The notes below the pieces were generated by a model. The model had not been told where the DNA came from and did no database searches. It saw only the letters and a list, made by a program, of their open reading frames with translations. A DNA stretch of 64,000 bases from Bin87 sp965220265 (lineage in GTDB: Bacteria; Chloroflexota; Dehalococcoidia; Lucifugimonadales; UBA3495): the NCBI GenBank assembly GCA_965220265.1, contig CBDCPM010000004.1:4030001-4094000 (forward strand). Direction: 5' to 3'. The position numbers were made by a program, and so were the translations under genes. Below are positions 51,264 through 60,060 of the stretch, in pieces. Positions within the stretch are counted from its first letter, which is position 1. Each line of letters starts with the position of its first letter.

Positions 51264-52140
51264 GAGGGCGTCTAAAAAGGTTGAAATTGGGGTAGAGATA
51301 CAGAGGCATGATAAAGGCGTTGGTCGTAACTTAGGGGTATGAAACGACCAGCGTATCCCAGCGACCTCAGCGACCGAGAATGGCAACTGCTCGAGCCCTT
51401 GTTGCCACCGCCCAAACCGGGCGGCCGACCCATCACCTACCCCCGGCGGGAGATCGTCAACGCCATCCGCTACGTGCTGCGCACTGGTTGCTCCTGGCGG
51501 ATGCTGCCCCACGACCTGCCACCGTGGCGCATCGTGTTCCATTACTTTCGCACCTGGCGTCGTGATGGCGCCTGGCAACGGGTACATAGCGTCCTGCACG
51601 CCGAGCTGCGCCAGGCTCAGGGTCGCCAGGCCAGTCCCAGCGCGGCCATCATCGACAGCCAATCGGTGAAGACCACGGAAAAAGGGGGCCCAGAGGCTAC
51701 GACGCCGGCAAGAAGGTGAAGGGCCGCAAGCGCCACATCGTGGTGGATACCCTGGGGCTGCCGCTGGCGGTGGCAGTGCATCCCGCCGACATTCAGGACC
51801 GGGACGGCGCCCGGTTGGTGCTGGCCCGACTGCTGGGGCGGTTCCCTCGACTACAGCTGATCTGGGCTGATGGGGCCTACGGCGGCAAATTGGTAGAGTG
51901 GGCCAGGACGGTGGGCGGCTGGACCCTGGAGTTGGTGCGGCGCCCAGCACAGCAGCATACCTTTCAGGTCCTGCCCCGGCGGTGGGTCGTGGAGCGCACC
52001 TTCGGCTGGCTGAACCTGCAACGGCGGTTGAGCAAGGACTACGAAGCATTGTGTGAAACCACCGAAACCTGGATTTACATCGCAATGACCGGCCTCACCC
52101 TGCGCAGACTGGCCCGCCTTCCCCATTTTTAGACACCCTC
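51264..52140 (+). mobile_element. IS5-family (IS427-like) insertion sequence, 877 bp
   Basis: The ends are GAGGGCGTCTAAAAA (51264-51278) and the inverted match TTTTTAGACACCCTC (52126-52140), 14 of 15 bases complementary. The element is flanked by the TTA duplication and inserted in a GNAT gene. Length, termini, target and two-frame transposase all fit the IS427 group. It looks structurally complete. Confidence 0.92.
51339..52132 (+). CDS. IS5-family transposase in two frames, probable -1 frameshift
   Basis: The first frame (51339-51719, 126 codons) has YPSDLSDREWQLLEPLLP, GCSWRMLPHDLPPW and the first catalytic Asp in AIIDSQSVKTTEKGG. The second (51716-52132) continues KGRKRHIVVDTLGLPLAV, with the second Asp in IWADGAYGG and the Glu in RWVVERTFGWLNLQRR. 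A -1 shift at the AAAAAGGGGG run near 51678-51687 joins them as EKGGPRGYDAGKK, the sequence expected for a fused transposase. This looks like programmed frameshifting, known in related elements, though it could also be a mutation. Confidence 0.88.
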
Positions 52141-52143
52141 TTA
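52141..52143 (+). repeat. Right copy of the TTA target-site duplication
   Basis: The second copy of TTA, after which the GNAT reading frame resumes with GAG-GAC-GCG. Confidence 0.85.
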
Positions 52144-52705
52144 GAGGACGCGCAGGAGTGGATCGAGTCATGCACGGCGCGGAACGATCACGAGGAACGT
52201 ATCCAATTCGCCGTTGTACACCAGGCTGAAGGTCGCGCCATCGGATCCACGGGGTTCCTCGATATCGACCGGCCGAACCGGGCCCTGGAAATCGGCATGA
52301 CCTGGTACGGCGCCGAATACCAACGCACTACCGTCAACACAGAATGTAAATTTCTGTTGTTGCGTCACGCCTTCGAGGGCTTGGGCGCGTTGCGAGTTTG
52401 CTTGAAAGCCGACCACCGCAACACACGGTCGCGGCGTGCGATAGAACGCATCGGGGCCGTTCGGGAAGGCATGCTGCGCAACCACCGGATCGCCCGAGAC
52501 GGCGTAAACCGACATTCGGTTTACTACAGTATCATCAACAGCGAATGGCCGACGGTTCGAGACCGGTTGCAGGCTATACTGGCCAGGTAGCGGTCATCTG
52601 TGGCGCGACAGGACCGGTTACGGTATGATGGCGCGCGTCCCTTGAAGCGCGGCTGCTCCGGCCGGCTCACTGCATTTGCAAGCGCCGGCAAAAGGCAAGC
52701 GACCG

Positions 52706-52733
52706 CTGACGAGGCTGCTGCTCGTGCTATAAT
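52706..52733 (+). promoter_or_regulatory. Promoter of the molybdenum hydroxylase operon
   Basis: A perfect TATAAT (52728-52733) is extended by TGC upstream, with CTGACG (52706-52711) 16 bases before it. The predicted start site near 52740 gives a very short leader to the GGAGGAGG site and the ATG at 52754. Confidence 0.6.
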
Positions 52734-52753
52734 CTGCGCTGGAGGAGGTGCCT

Positions 52754-53629
52754 ATGCGAGCTATTGACTACGTTGCCCCTACATCTCTTAGCGAAGCCGT
52801 TTCGGTGTTGTCCGCACACGGCGATCGCGCCCGCCCGTTGGCCGGTGGAACGGACATAATCGTCCAACTGCGCGGTGGCCGGCTAGAATTGGACGTCTTG
52901 GTGGATACCAAGAAGATCCCCGAGCTGAACCAGATCGAATTGACTGACAGCGGGCTGCGCTTGGGTGCTACCGTGCCTTGTTATGAGATCTATCAGAATC
53001 AGGCCGTAGCCTCTGCTTATCCTGGTCTGATCGATGCCGCGGGCCTTATCGGAAGCATTCAAATTCAGGGCAGGGCTTCGATCGGTGGGAACTTGTGCAA
53101 CGCCGCGCCATCCGGAGACAGTATCCCGCCAATCATCACCCTCGGCGGCGAGGCACATATCAACGGGCCCAACGGCTGGCGTGCCGTGGCAGCAGAGGAT
53201 TTTTGCACCGGCCCTGGCCGGAATGTGTTGGAACCTGGCGAGATTTTGGTGGGTATCCAAATCCCAGCGCCCGTCGCCAATTCCGGCGCCGCGTACCTGC
53301 GCTTCATCCCACGGAACGAGATGGACATCGCTGTCGCCGGCGTTTCCTCCTCGGTAGTTCTGGATGCTTCGGGACAGACGATCCAGTCAGCCCGAATTGC
53401 CTTAGCCTCGGTCGGGCCAACCCCGATTCTCGCCACTGCGGCCGGTGAAAGTTTGGCCGGCAAGGCAGTGTCTGATGATGCTATCGCCGAGGCCGGACGC
53501 TTGGCCAGTGAAGCTGCCACTCCCATTACCGACATGCGCGGCACGATTCGTCAGCGCCACCATCTGGTGGACGTATTGACCCGTCGCACCCTGAATATCG
53601 CCATCCGGCGCGCCCGAGGGGAGGAGTAA
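52754..53629 (+). CDS. Xanthine dehydrogenase family FAD-binding subunit (CoxM/XdhB-like)
   Basis: This 291-residue subunit has the FAD-binding motifs VLSAHGDRARPLAGGTDIIVQ (AGGTD) and GRASIGGNLCNAAPSGDS (TxGGN type), followed by LEPGEILVGIQIP and the C-terminal domain. It carries electrons from the [2Fe-2S] subunit to an acceptor through FAD. GGAGGAGG directly precedes, so the ATG at 52754 is chosen over the GTG at 52748. It is the first gene of a three-gene medium-small-large subunit operon, the CoxMSL order. Confidence 0.92.
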   Translation: MRAIDYVAPTSLSEAVSVLSAHGDRARPLAGGTDIIVQLRGGRLELDVLVDTKKIPELNQIELTDSGLRLGATVPCYEIYQNQAVASAYPGLIDAAGLIGSIQIQGRASIGGNLCNAAPSGDSIPPIITLGGEAHINGPNGWRAVAAEDFCTGPGRNVLEPGEILVGIQIPAPVANSGAAYLRFIPRNEMDIAVAGVSSSVVLDASGQTIQSARIALASVGPTPILATAAGESLAGKAVSDDAIAEAGRLASEAATPITDMRGTIRQRHHLVDVLTRRTLNIAIRRARGEE

Positions 53630-53631
53630 AA

Positions 53632-54108
53632 ATGCCCGGACTTGTCCATGTAACCACCACCATCAACGGTAACCAGACCGACTTCCTGTGCGAGCCGCGC
53701 CAGAGCCTGTTGGAATGTCTGCGCGACGTCGTGGGTATGACCGGCTCCAAGGAAGGTTGCAACGACGGCAACTGTGGAGCGTGCACCGTAAACCTGGATG
53801 GGCGCATCGTTACTTCCTGCCTGGTCTTGGGTGTGGAGGCACAGGGCGCCGAGGTCGACACGATTGAAGGCGTGGCCTCCGCTGAAGGCTTGCATCCCAT
53901 ACAGCAGGCGTTCCTGGAAAACGCTGCCCTCCAGTGCGGCATCTGCACACCTGGTTTCATCGTGGCCTCCAAGGCCCTGCTCGAGGCGGAGCCAGACGCT
54001 GACGAAGCACGCATACGTCACTGGTTGGCCGGCAATCTGTGCCGTTGCACCGGTTACGACAAGATCGTTCGTGCGGTCCTGGACGCCGGAGAACGAATGC
54101 GGGCATAG
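53632..54108 (+). CDS. [2Fe-2S] subunit (CoxS/XdhC-type) of the molybdenum hydroxylase
   Basis: This 158-residue protein carries two [2Fe-2S] clusters: plant-type GCNDGNCGACTV with the fourth Cys in VTSCLVLG, and the helical-domain CGICTPGF with CRCTGY. It lies between FAD and molybdopterin subunits and starts 3 bases after the upstream stop. The upstream gene's last codons supply its GAGGAG site. Confidence 0.93.
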   Translation: MPGLVHVTTTINGNQTDFLCEPRQSLLECLRDVVGMTGSKEGCNDGNCGACTVNLDGRIVTSCLVLGVEAQGAEVDTIEGVASAEGLHPIQQAFLENAALQCGICTPGFIVASKALLEAEPDADEARIRHWLAGNLCRCTGYDKIVRAVLDAGERMRA

Positions 54109-54165
54109 TCTCCAGTTCGTTGCCGACGGGTGTTAATCCGGCGGCCGTTTCAATGTTCTCAGCAA

Positions 54166-54191
54166 TAGGGGCGAATAGTTATTCGCCCCTA
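54166..54191. repeat. Hairpin repeat C, near-perfect copy inside the molybdenum hydroxylase operon
   Basis: TAGGGGCGAAT and ATTCGCCCCTA form a perfect 11-bp stem around AGTT in the 106-base gap between the small and large subunit genes. Related copies are at 16471 and 17650. Confidence 0.8.
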
Positions 54192-54214
54192 CATCGTTAA
54201 AGAGGTGAACCAAA

Positions 54215-56482
54215 GTGACCACGGCAAACCAAGTCCTTTCGGAAGTGGAATACGAGGTAGTGGGCAAGCGCCCGGTGCGTCCCGATGGAGTGGATAAGGT
54301 GACGGGGCGCGCCCAATATGGCGCGGACCTTGATCTGACGGGTCTGTTACACGCCCGTGTTTTGCGAAGCCCGCATGCGCACGCCCGGATCAAGTCCATC
54401 GACACCACTAAGGCCGAAGCCCTGGGCGGAGTGCGAGCCGTCGTGACGGCGGCCGATCTGCCATTTGCGGCGCTCAGCAAAGAGGATTTAGGTAACGATT
54501 TCAACCGGTTCAAGTTCTTGAGCGACAATTTCCTCGCCAGCGACAAGACGCTGTATCGTGGGCACGCTATCGCTGCAGTAGCCGCCGAAAATGCCCACAC
54601 CGCGGAGGCTGCGCTGGCCCTGATCGACGTCGAATTCGAAGTGTTGGAGCCCGTAATAGACGTGCGGGCCGCGATGCAGGATGGCGCTCCCCTCCTGCAT
54701 GATGATCTGATCCACACTTCCGTCTTGGGCGAGATCTCGGACAAACCCAGCAACGTCGCGTCTTACATGAAATTTGAGAAGGGCGACACGGCAACCGGAT
54801 TTTCCAAGTCCGACGTCATCGTCGAGAGGGAATTCACCACGGCCTCCGTGCACCAGGGATATATTGAACCGCACAACGCGACGGCACACTGGCGCGCTGA
54901 CGGGCAGATCAATATCTGGTCCAGTACCCAGGGCGCCTTTGTGGTCCGAGCCAACACAGCAGACGTGTTGCGAATCGACGTGTCGGATGTTCGTGTCACC
55001 CCGATGGAGATCGGTGGCGGGTTCGGCGGCAAGGTCTCGTTCTACCTGGAGCCGGTTGCTGCGCTGCTGTCGCGCAAAGCAGGGGCGCCGGTCCAGGTAT
55101 TGATGAACCGTACCGAAGTATTCGAAGGGAGCGGTCCGGCCCCCGGGAGTTGGATGCGGGTCAAGATGGGCGCCAACTCAGCCGGTAAGATCATAGCTGC
55201 CGAGATCGAGTTGGCTTTCGAAGCGGGCGCGTATCCGGGCTCGCCGGTGATGCAGGGAGCCACCTGCGCCTTCGCGTGCTACGAACTGGAAAATGGGAGC
55301 GTAAAAGGCTACGACGTTGTCGTGAACAAGCCCAAGACAGCTGCTTATCGAGCGCCTGGCTCGCCACAGGCGGCGTTCGGGGTAGAGCAGGTGGTAGACG
55401 AACTCTGCCAAAAACTGGGCGTGGATCCGGTGGAATTCCGTCTCAATAACGCTGTAACCGAAGGCTCGCGCAAGGTTGAGGGTCCGGTGTTTCAAAAGAT
55501 CGGTTTGGTGGAATGCCTAGAAGCCGCACGTAACCACGAGCACTACCGGACGCCGCTGGTAGGATCAAATCGGGGCCGCGGTATAGCTGCGGGCTTTTGG
55601 ATGAACCGCGGGTTCCACTCCAGCGTCAACATGACGGTAAACCCGGATGGCACGGTGAACCTGATTGAGGGTTCGGTAGATATCGGGGGCTCGCGAGCTT
55701 CCATCGCACAGCAAGCCGCCGAAACCCTGGGCATAGCGTACGAGGACATCAAACCACAGGTGGTCGACACAGACTCCATCGGATTCACGATGGTCACCGG
55801 CGGGAGCCGCACCACATTCGCAACCGGTTGGGCGGCTATCCTCGCTGCGGAAGACGTCAAAGAGCAGATGGTCGAACGGGCTGCCTCCATCTGGGATGTT
55901 CCAGTCGAGGAGGTTGAGTACGACGGCGGCGTCATCCGGCACCAATCGGAAGAGTTGAGCTTCACCTTCAAGGATCTGGCGCGCCAGCTCTACACCACCG
56001 GCGGAGGCATTACCGGGACGGCAAGCCTAGATCCCACCGGCGAGGGCAATTCCTTCGCCGTTCACCTGGTAGACGTTGAGGTTGACCCGGAGACCGGTAA
56101 AACCGAAATCCTGCGATATACCGCCATCCAGGACGCCGGCAAGGCGGTGCATCCCAGCTACGTGGAAGGCCAGATCCAGGGAGGGGCGGTGCAGGGCATC
56201 GGCTGGGCACTGAACGAGGAGTATTACTTCAATGACAACGGCCAGATGATGAACTCGAGCTTCCTGGATTACCGTATGCCCACCTCGTTGGACCTGCCCA
56301 TGATCGATACGGTCATAGTGGAAGTGGCTAATCCCGGGCATCCATACGGAGTTCGCGGCGTAGGCGAGGTGCCCATTGTTCCCCCGCTGGCCGCCGTCGC
56401 CAATGCAGTGGGGCACGCTACAAACCAACGGCTAACGAGTCTGCCCATCACGCCCGGAAGTGTGCTTGAAGCAAGCCTGTAG
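54215..56482 (+). CDS. Xanthine dehydrogenase family molybdopterin-binding large subunit
   Basis: This 755-residue large subunit binds Mo-molybdopterin cytosine dinucleotide in this family. Segments include VGKRPVRPDGVDKVTGRAQY at the start, EIGGGFGGKVSFYLEP near 270, the active-site loop KTAAYRAPGSPQAAFGVEQ, and the catalytic Glu in GVRGVGEVPIVPPLAAVANA. The loop is AYRAPG rather than AYRCSF, so this is not a form I CO dehydrogenase. It more likely hydroxylates an aromatic or N-heterocyclic substrate or oxidises an aldehyde. The GTG at 54215 has AGAGGTG upstream. A strong hairpin follows. Confidence 0.9.
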   Translation: MTTANQVLSEVEYEVVGKRPVRPDGVDKVTGRAQYGADLDLTGLLHARVLRSPHAHARIKSIDTTKAEALGGVRAVVTAADLPFAALSKEDLGNDFNRFKFLSDNFLASDKTLYRGHAIAAVAAENAHTAEAALALIDVEFEVLEPVIDVRAAMQDGAPLLHDDLIHTSVLGEISDKPSNVASYMKFEKGDTATGFSKSDVIVEREFTTASVHQGYIEPHNATAHWRADGQINIWSSTQGAFVVRANTADVLRIDVSDVRVTPMEIGGGFGGKVSFYLEPVAALLSRKAGAPVQVLMNRTEVFEGSGPAPGSWMRVKMGANSAGKIIAAEIELAFEAGAYPGSPVMQGATCAFACYELENGSVKGYDVVVNKPKTAAYRAPGSPQAAFGVEQVVDELCQKLGVDPVEFRLNNAVTEGSRKVEGPVFQKIGLVECLEAARNHEHYRTPLVGSNRGRGIAAGFWMNRGFHSSVNMTVNPDGTVNLIEGSVDIGGSRASIAQQAAETLGIAYEDIKPQVVDTDSIGFTMVTGGSRTTFATGWAAILAAEDVKEQMVERAASIWDVPVEEVEYDGGVIRHQSEELSFTFKDLARQLYTTGGGITGTASLDPTGEGNSFAVHLVDVEVDPETGKTEILRYTAIQDAGKAVHPSYVEGQIQGGAVQGIGWALNEEYYFNDNGQMMNSSFLDYRMPTSLDLPMIDTVIVEVANPGHPYGVRGVGEVPIVPPLAAVANAVGHATNQRLTSLPITPGSVLEASL

Positions 56483-56517
56483 GCGGTTGCTCGGTCTGAG
56501 GTAGCAACGGGAATGGC

Positions 56518-56544
56518 ACGGGGGCGATGCAAAATCGCCCCCGT
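56518..56544 (+). terminator. Hairpin after the molybdenum hydroxylase operon
   Basis: ACGGGGGCGAT and ATCGCCCCCGT form a perfect 11-bp stem with a GCAAA loop, 35 bases after the stop codon. No T-run follows. Confidence 0.65.
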
Positions 56545-56609
56545 TCGCTCTGGTGCGGTTCCGGCGCAATCGACACAGAACGAGCGCGCCGAGGTGCCGG
56601 TCTAGCAGG

Positions 56610-57524
56610 CTAATTGAACTGCGGGATCACATCTGACGCGATGGAATGCATCAACTCGCGGAGGCGGCCGACGTCCCCGGTATTGAGCGCCAAGACGATG
56701 TGCTGCACTCCGGCCTCCCGGTAGGCGGCGATCCCGGCGGCCATGCCAGCCGGGTCATGGCCCGGGAGGCGGGAGCGGTCAGCAGAGCGCTGGCTGGATG
56801 GGCCGCCATGGGCCTCCACTTCCACGCGGGCGGACATCACCAAATCATCGGGGTTACGGCCGGCGGACTCGGCCAGCTCTCGGACCCGCTGCCGACCAAT
56901 AGCAAACTCCTCGGCGCTCACGCCGGACGGATGCCAACCGTTACCCCGCCGAGCGGCCCGGCGCAATGCCCCGGGGCTACCGCCACCCACCCAGAGGGGT
57001 ACGTGTGGTGAACCGGCCACGGACTGCACCGGCTTGGGCGAGAACTTGAGGTCGCCGAATTCCCAGCGGTCGCTGCTGAACCGAGGGTCTTCGTTGGACC
57101 ACAGCTCCCGCATGACGTCGATGGACTCATTGGTCAGGGATCCGCGTTGGCTCAACTGTATGCCCAGCGCCTCGAACTCGGGGGTCATGGCGCCCACGCC
57201 AACGCCCAGGACCACGCGTCCTCCAGACATCTGATCCAGCGTGGCGGCGTACTTAGCCAACTCCACCGGATTGTGATACGGCAAGACCAGCACCGACGTG
57301 CCCAACTTCACTCTCGAGGTCAAGGCAGAGATATGGGAAAGGGTAGCCATCGGGTGGTAGTAAGGTTTGTCGTCCAGCCGTTCCCGTATGTAGCCGTTGT
57401 TGAAAAGGTGATCCATGACCCAGACGGAATGGAACCCCAACTCTTCCGCCAGCGGGCCGAAATTGACGACCGCTTGTGGATCCTCGATACCCCAGTTATT
57501 GGGAACAGTCACGCCAAATTCCAT
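56610..57524 (-). CDS. LLM-class F420/flavin-dependent oxidoreductase
   Basis: This 304-residue luciferase-like protein starts MEFGVTVPNNWGIEDPQAV, followed by AEELGFHSVWVMDHLFNNGY, QMSGGRVVLGVGVGAMTPEF and HVPLWVGGGSPGALRRAARRG. The VMDHL pattern resembles F420-dependent members. The ATG at 57524 (AAGGAG 8 bases upstream) is preferred to the start at 57551. It ends a run of minus-strand genes with flavin-related functions. The substrate is unknown. Confidence 0.88.
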   Translation of the reverse strand: MEFGVTVPNNWGIEDPQAVVNFGPLAEELGFHSVWVMDHLFNNGYIRERLDDKPYYHPMATLSHISALTSRVKLGTSVLVLPYHNPVELAKYAATLDQMSGGRVVLGVGVGAMTPEFEALGIQLSQRGSLTNESIDVMRELWSNEDPRFSSDRWEFGDLKFSPKPVQSVAGSPHVPLWVGGGSPGALRRAARRGNGWHPSGVSAEEFAIGRQRVRELAESAGRNPDDLVMSARVEVEAHGGPSSQRSADRSRLPGHDPAGMAAGIAAYREAGVQHIVLALNTGDVGRLRELMHSIASDVIPQFN

Positions 57525-57649
57525 GCTGTATCTCCTTGGTAAGCGGGACAATCAGGCCATACAGGGCAGCAACCGATCAGCTCGACGACGGTCATAGATC
57601 TGCTTGACCGTCGGGGCAGGGGGGAAACGATTGAGGGATGGGCCGATGG

Positions 57650-58339
57650 CTATTGCCCACGTTTGGGCAGGAACGGGTTCAGCTTTTCGGCCAGGGAAGC
57701 GAGGTTACGTGTCTGGATCCATACCGTTCCGCTGCCCCGGAACTTCATGACGAGCCCTTCACCTCCAGCGATCAGTGAGCGGATGCCGCCAACCTTACCG
57801 ATGGAGTATTCCACGTCGTCGCTGAAAGCCACGAGATGCCCGGTATCCACCACCAACTCCTGGCTCGGATTCACTGCAACCTCTTTGATGGCACCGTAGG
57901 AGTTGTAATACACGGTACCCGTGCCCTGCCGCGTGTAGGCGCGGATGAAGAACAAGCTTTCTCCGCTGAAAAACCCGCGAAATCCCTGGAACTGACTATC
58001 GATCTGCACATTGCCGGTGCCGGCGAGGAACGAACTGGATTGCAAGAAAAGGTTGGTTCCTGGCTCTAGGGTGAACGAACCTACATCACCGGGAGCGGGC
58101 GGGGCAAGGCTGACCCAACCTCCTGCCGCCTCGGCAGTGGAGGTGTTTACGAAAAAGGATTCGCCGCCCATCATGCGCCGAATTCCGCCAAAGAGACCCC
58201 CGGAACCGCTCATCCCAGTCGACATGGCAACACCCTGCTGCGCGACCATGGCCCCCGACTCGGCCTTGATGGATTCGCCGGCAGTCAGGTCAATCGTGAG
58301 CAGGGAATAGCTGGGGTTGAATTCGACAGTAGACTGCAT
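57650..58339 (-). CDS. TIGR00266 (AIM24) family protein
   Basis: This 229-residue beta-rich protein is of the TIGR00266/AIM24 family, recognised by ESIKAESGAMVAQQGVAMST near the N-terminus, GGESFFVNTSTAEAAGG, FRGFFSGESLFFIRAYTRQG and LVVDTGHLVAFSDDVEYS. Its function is unknown; the fold is a three-fold beta prism. It starts 24 bases after the ribH stop on the same strand, so it is probably co-transcribed. Confidence 0.9.
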   Translation of the reverse strand: MQSTVEFNPSYSLLTIDLTAGESIKAESGAMVAQQGVAMSTGMSGSGGLFGGIRRMMGGESFFVNTSTAEAAGGWVSLAPPAPGDVGSFTLEPGTNLFLQSSSFLAGTGNVQIDSQFQGFRGFFSGESLFFIRAYTRQGTGTVYYNSYGAIKEVAVNPSQELVVDTGHLVAFSDDVEYSIGKVGGIRSLIAGGEGLVMKFRGSGTVWIQTRNLASLAEKLNPFLPKRGQ

Positions 58340-58363
58340 TGCTGTTCACACCAGAGGGCTTGG

Positions 58364-58837
58364 TCAGCCGGTCTTGATTGCCTGCAAAAGACGGACACAA
58401 TCGATAGCGCCGACCGCGCAGTCCGAACCCAAGTTACCGACCTTGCCTCCGGAGCGGTTGATGGCCTGCTCCATGTTTTCGGTAGTCAATACTCCAAACA
58501 TGGTGGGTATGCCGGTTTCGCGACCCACCGCAGCGATGCCGGAAGCAGCCTGATTGCACACCATGTCGTAATGACTGGTTTCCCCCCGAATCACGGCACC
58601 CAGGCAAATCACGGCGTCATAGCGTCCGGATTGAGCCAGCGTTTTGGCAATCACAGGCAGTTCAAACGAGCCCGGGACCCAGGAAGTGGTAATGTCACCG
58701 TCGCGTACGCCGTATTTCCCCAACGTCGAGACGGCGCCTTCCATCAGATTTTTGGTGATTACATAGTTGAACCTGGCGGCGACCACTGCAATGCGCAGAC
58801 CGGTTCCGTCCAACCCGGCGTTCAGTTCCTGCGGCAA
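58364..58837 (-). CDS. ribH: 6,7-dimethyl-8-ribityllumazine synthase
   Basis: This 157-residue enzyme condenses ArP with dihydroxybutanone phosphate to make lumazine, the penultimate step to riboflavin. Motifs are AVVAARFNYVIT near the start, TSWVPGSFELPVIA, LGAVIRGETSHYDMV and TMFGVLTTEN. The TTG at 58837 has GAGGAG about 9 bases upstream. Here it is a stand-alone rib gene among flavin-using enzymes rather than in a ribDEAH cluster. The upstream gap shows no FMN riboswitch. Confidence 0.93.
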   Translation of the reverse strand: MPQELNAGLDGTGLRIAVVAARFNYVITKNLMEGAVSTLGKYGVRDGDITTSWVPGSFELPVIAKTLAQSGRYDAVICLGAVIRGETSHYDMVCNQAASGIAAVGRETGIPTMFGVLTTENMEQAINRSGGKVGNLGSDCAVGAIDCVRLLQAIKTG

Positions 58838-58962
58838 GCTCTCATCTCCTCTGACCAGGAGCTAGGCGCCCGGGCCATGGGCCGGAAACCCGCCCCGAAA
58901 GTGTACTACGCAGCCGCCGACGGTGTCACCAGATTGCAGACACGCGAACCCGTCCCGCACGG

Positions 58963-60003
58963 TCAATTCAGCAGCGCCTGATGCACATCCGGCAACGACC
59001 GGATTTCACCGGTGAGGATCATTCGGGCAAGCCGGCGGGCCACGGACTTTTCTGGCTCCGCCGTGATGTACTCTGCCGGGGATTTTCCGTCGACTCGAGC
59101 TAACAGGAGTGCGCCCATTTGGTGGACTGCCTGGCGCTGGAGATCAGCGGGGTCGGCCGCGAAGGCCGGAGCATTGGCGCAATAGGCCGCCCAAAAGGCG
59201 TTTCCCGCCGCGTTGTACCGGTCAGCGAGATCCGAGCGGTGGATGGCTTTCAAGGTGAGATGATTCAACATGAACGCCAGGTCGAAAACCGGGCTGCCCA
59301 AATGAACGACTTCGAAATCCAGCAAGAATGCGGTCGCCTCCTCACCAGCTCCGGACACGATCACGTTCTTTGGGCTGTAGTCACCGTGCACCATGCAGAG
59401 GCGGTGGTCCAGCATGGCCTGGGCGGCGGACTCGATGACGTCCGCCAGGTCAGGATGCGCGTGTGCGGTGGCCCGGTGGTAGGGATCAATGCGCAACTGG
59501 ACGAAGCAGCGCTGATCGGCGAATTCGCGCAGTTCGGTGGGTATATCGTCGCCTGAGACGGCGGAATGTTGGTGCATAGTGCCCAACAGACGGCCGACCT
59601 GCGTGGCGACGACTGGGTCGACACGCCCGTCGAGGAGGTCGTCCTTCCACGTCCGGGCCTGTTCCGGGGCGGCAGTCATGACGAACAGGAAATTTCCCGG
59701 GTCTTCATGAACCACCGACGGCAAGGCGGACCGAGGCAACACTCCCTCCAAATACCGGAGGCTCGCGGCCTCGCGATGAATTCGCGCCTGGTCCGCCAGC
59801 CATTCCTGAGCGACGCGCAATCGGGGAAGGGATTGCTTTATCACGAGCCCGTCAGGCTGGCCGGCAAAGTTCACCCTTACGACGATATTTGAAATCCCTC
59901 CGCCAAGTTCCCGGGCGGATGCCGAACTGGCCCGGTCGGTGGGGATCAGCCCCACACCAAGCAGGTACTCGACGGCGTTGGTTTCCGAAAGTGTGAACGC
60001 CAT
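58963..60003 (-). CDS. APH-family phosphotransferase (kinase)
   Basis: This 346-residue protein has the aminoglycoside phosphotransferase/choline kinase-like fold. The ATP-loop region is LGGGISNIVVRVNF with the Lys in GLVIKQSLPRL. The catalytic loop is CMVHGDYSPKNVIV (HGDxxxxN) and the metal motif is LLDFEVVHLGSPVFDLAFML. It is about as long as methylthioribose kinase but lacks decisive marks for it. The substrate is unknown. The ATG at 60003 is used. It sits between an LLM gene and ribH, in the same orientation. Confidence 0.85.
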   Translation of the reverse strand: MAFTLSETNAVEYLLGVGLIPTDRASSASARELGGGISNIVVRVNFAGQPDGLVIKQSLPRLRVAQEWLADQARIHREAASLRYLEGVLPRSALPSVVHEDPGNFLFVMTAAPEQARTWKDDLLDGRVDPVVATQVGRLLGTMHQHSAVSGDDIPTELREFADQRCFVQLRIDPYHRATAHAHPDLADVIESAAQAMLDHRLCMVHGDYSPKNVIVSGAGEEATAFLLDFEVVHLGSPVFDLAFMLNHLTLKAIHRSDLADRYNAAGNAFWAAYCANAPAFAADPADLQRQAVHQMGALLLARVDGKSPAEYITAEPEKSVARRLARMILTGEIRSLPDVHQALLN

Positions 60004-60060
60004 CAGCGCCTACCGGCCCGTCGGTCGGATGCGCGGGCGACCGGGTGTCCGATTACCGCC

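Larger units (their letters stand above)
51123..52590 (+). pseudogene. GNAT (RimJ/RimL-type) N-acetyltransferase interrupted by an IS5-family element
   Basis: The ATG at 51123 (after GAGGAA) opens 47 codons ending TTC-ACA-AGC-TTA at 51263. The frame resumes exactly after the second TTA (52141-52143) with GAG-GAC-GCG and runs to 52590. Removing the element and one TTA gives a 195-residue intact protein: N-terminal HVRLEPIGPQHAEDLF, then FTSLEDAQEWIESC, EIGMTWYGAEYQRT, and the acetyl-CoA region ALRVCLKADHRNTRSRRAIE. The family acetylates protein N-termini or small amines. The perfect frame restoration indicates a recent, otherwise undamaged disruption. Confidence 0.9.

Noticed and set aside
52754..56482. 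Aerobic carbon monoxide dehydrogenase (coxMSL)
   Set aside because: Gene order is right, but the large subunit lacks the form I AYRCSF active-site loop; it reads AYRAPG.
58838..58962. FMN riboswitch upstream of ribH
   Set aside because: None of the conserved RFN-element segments could be found in the short gap.
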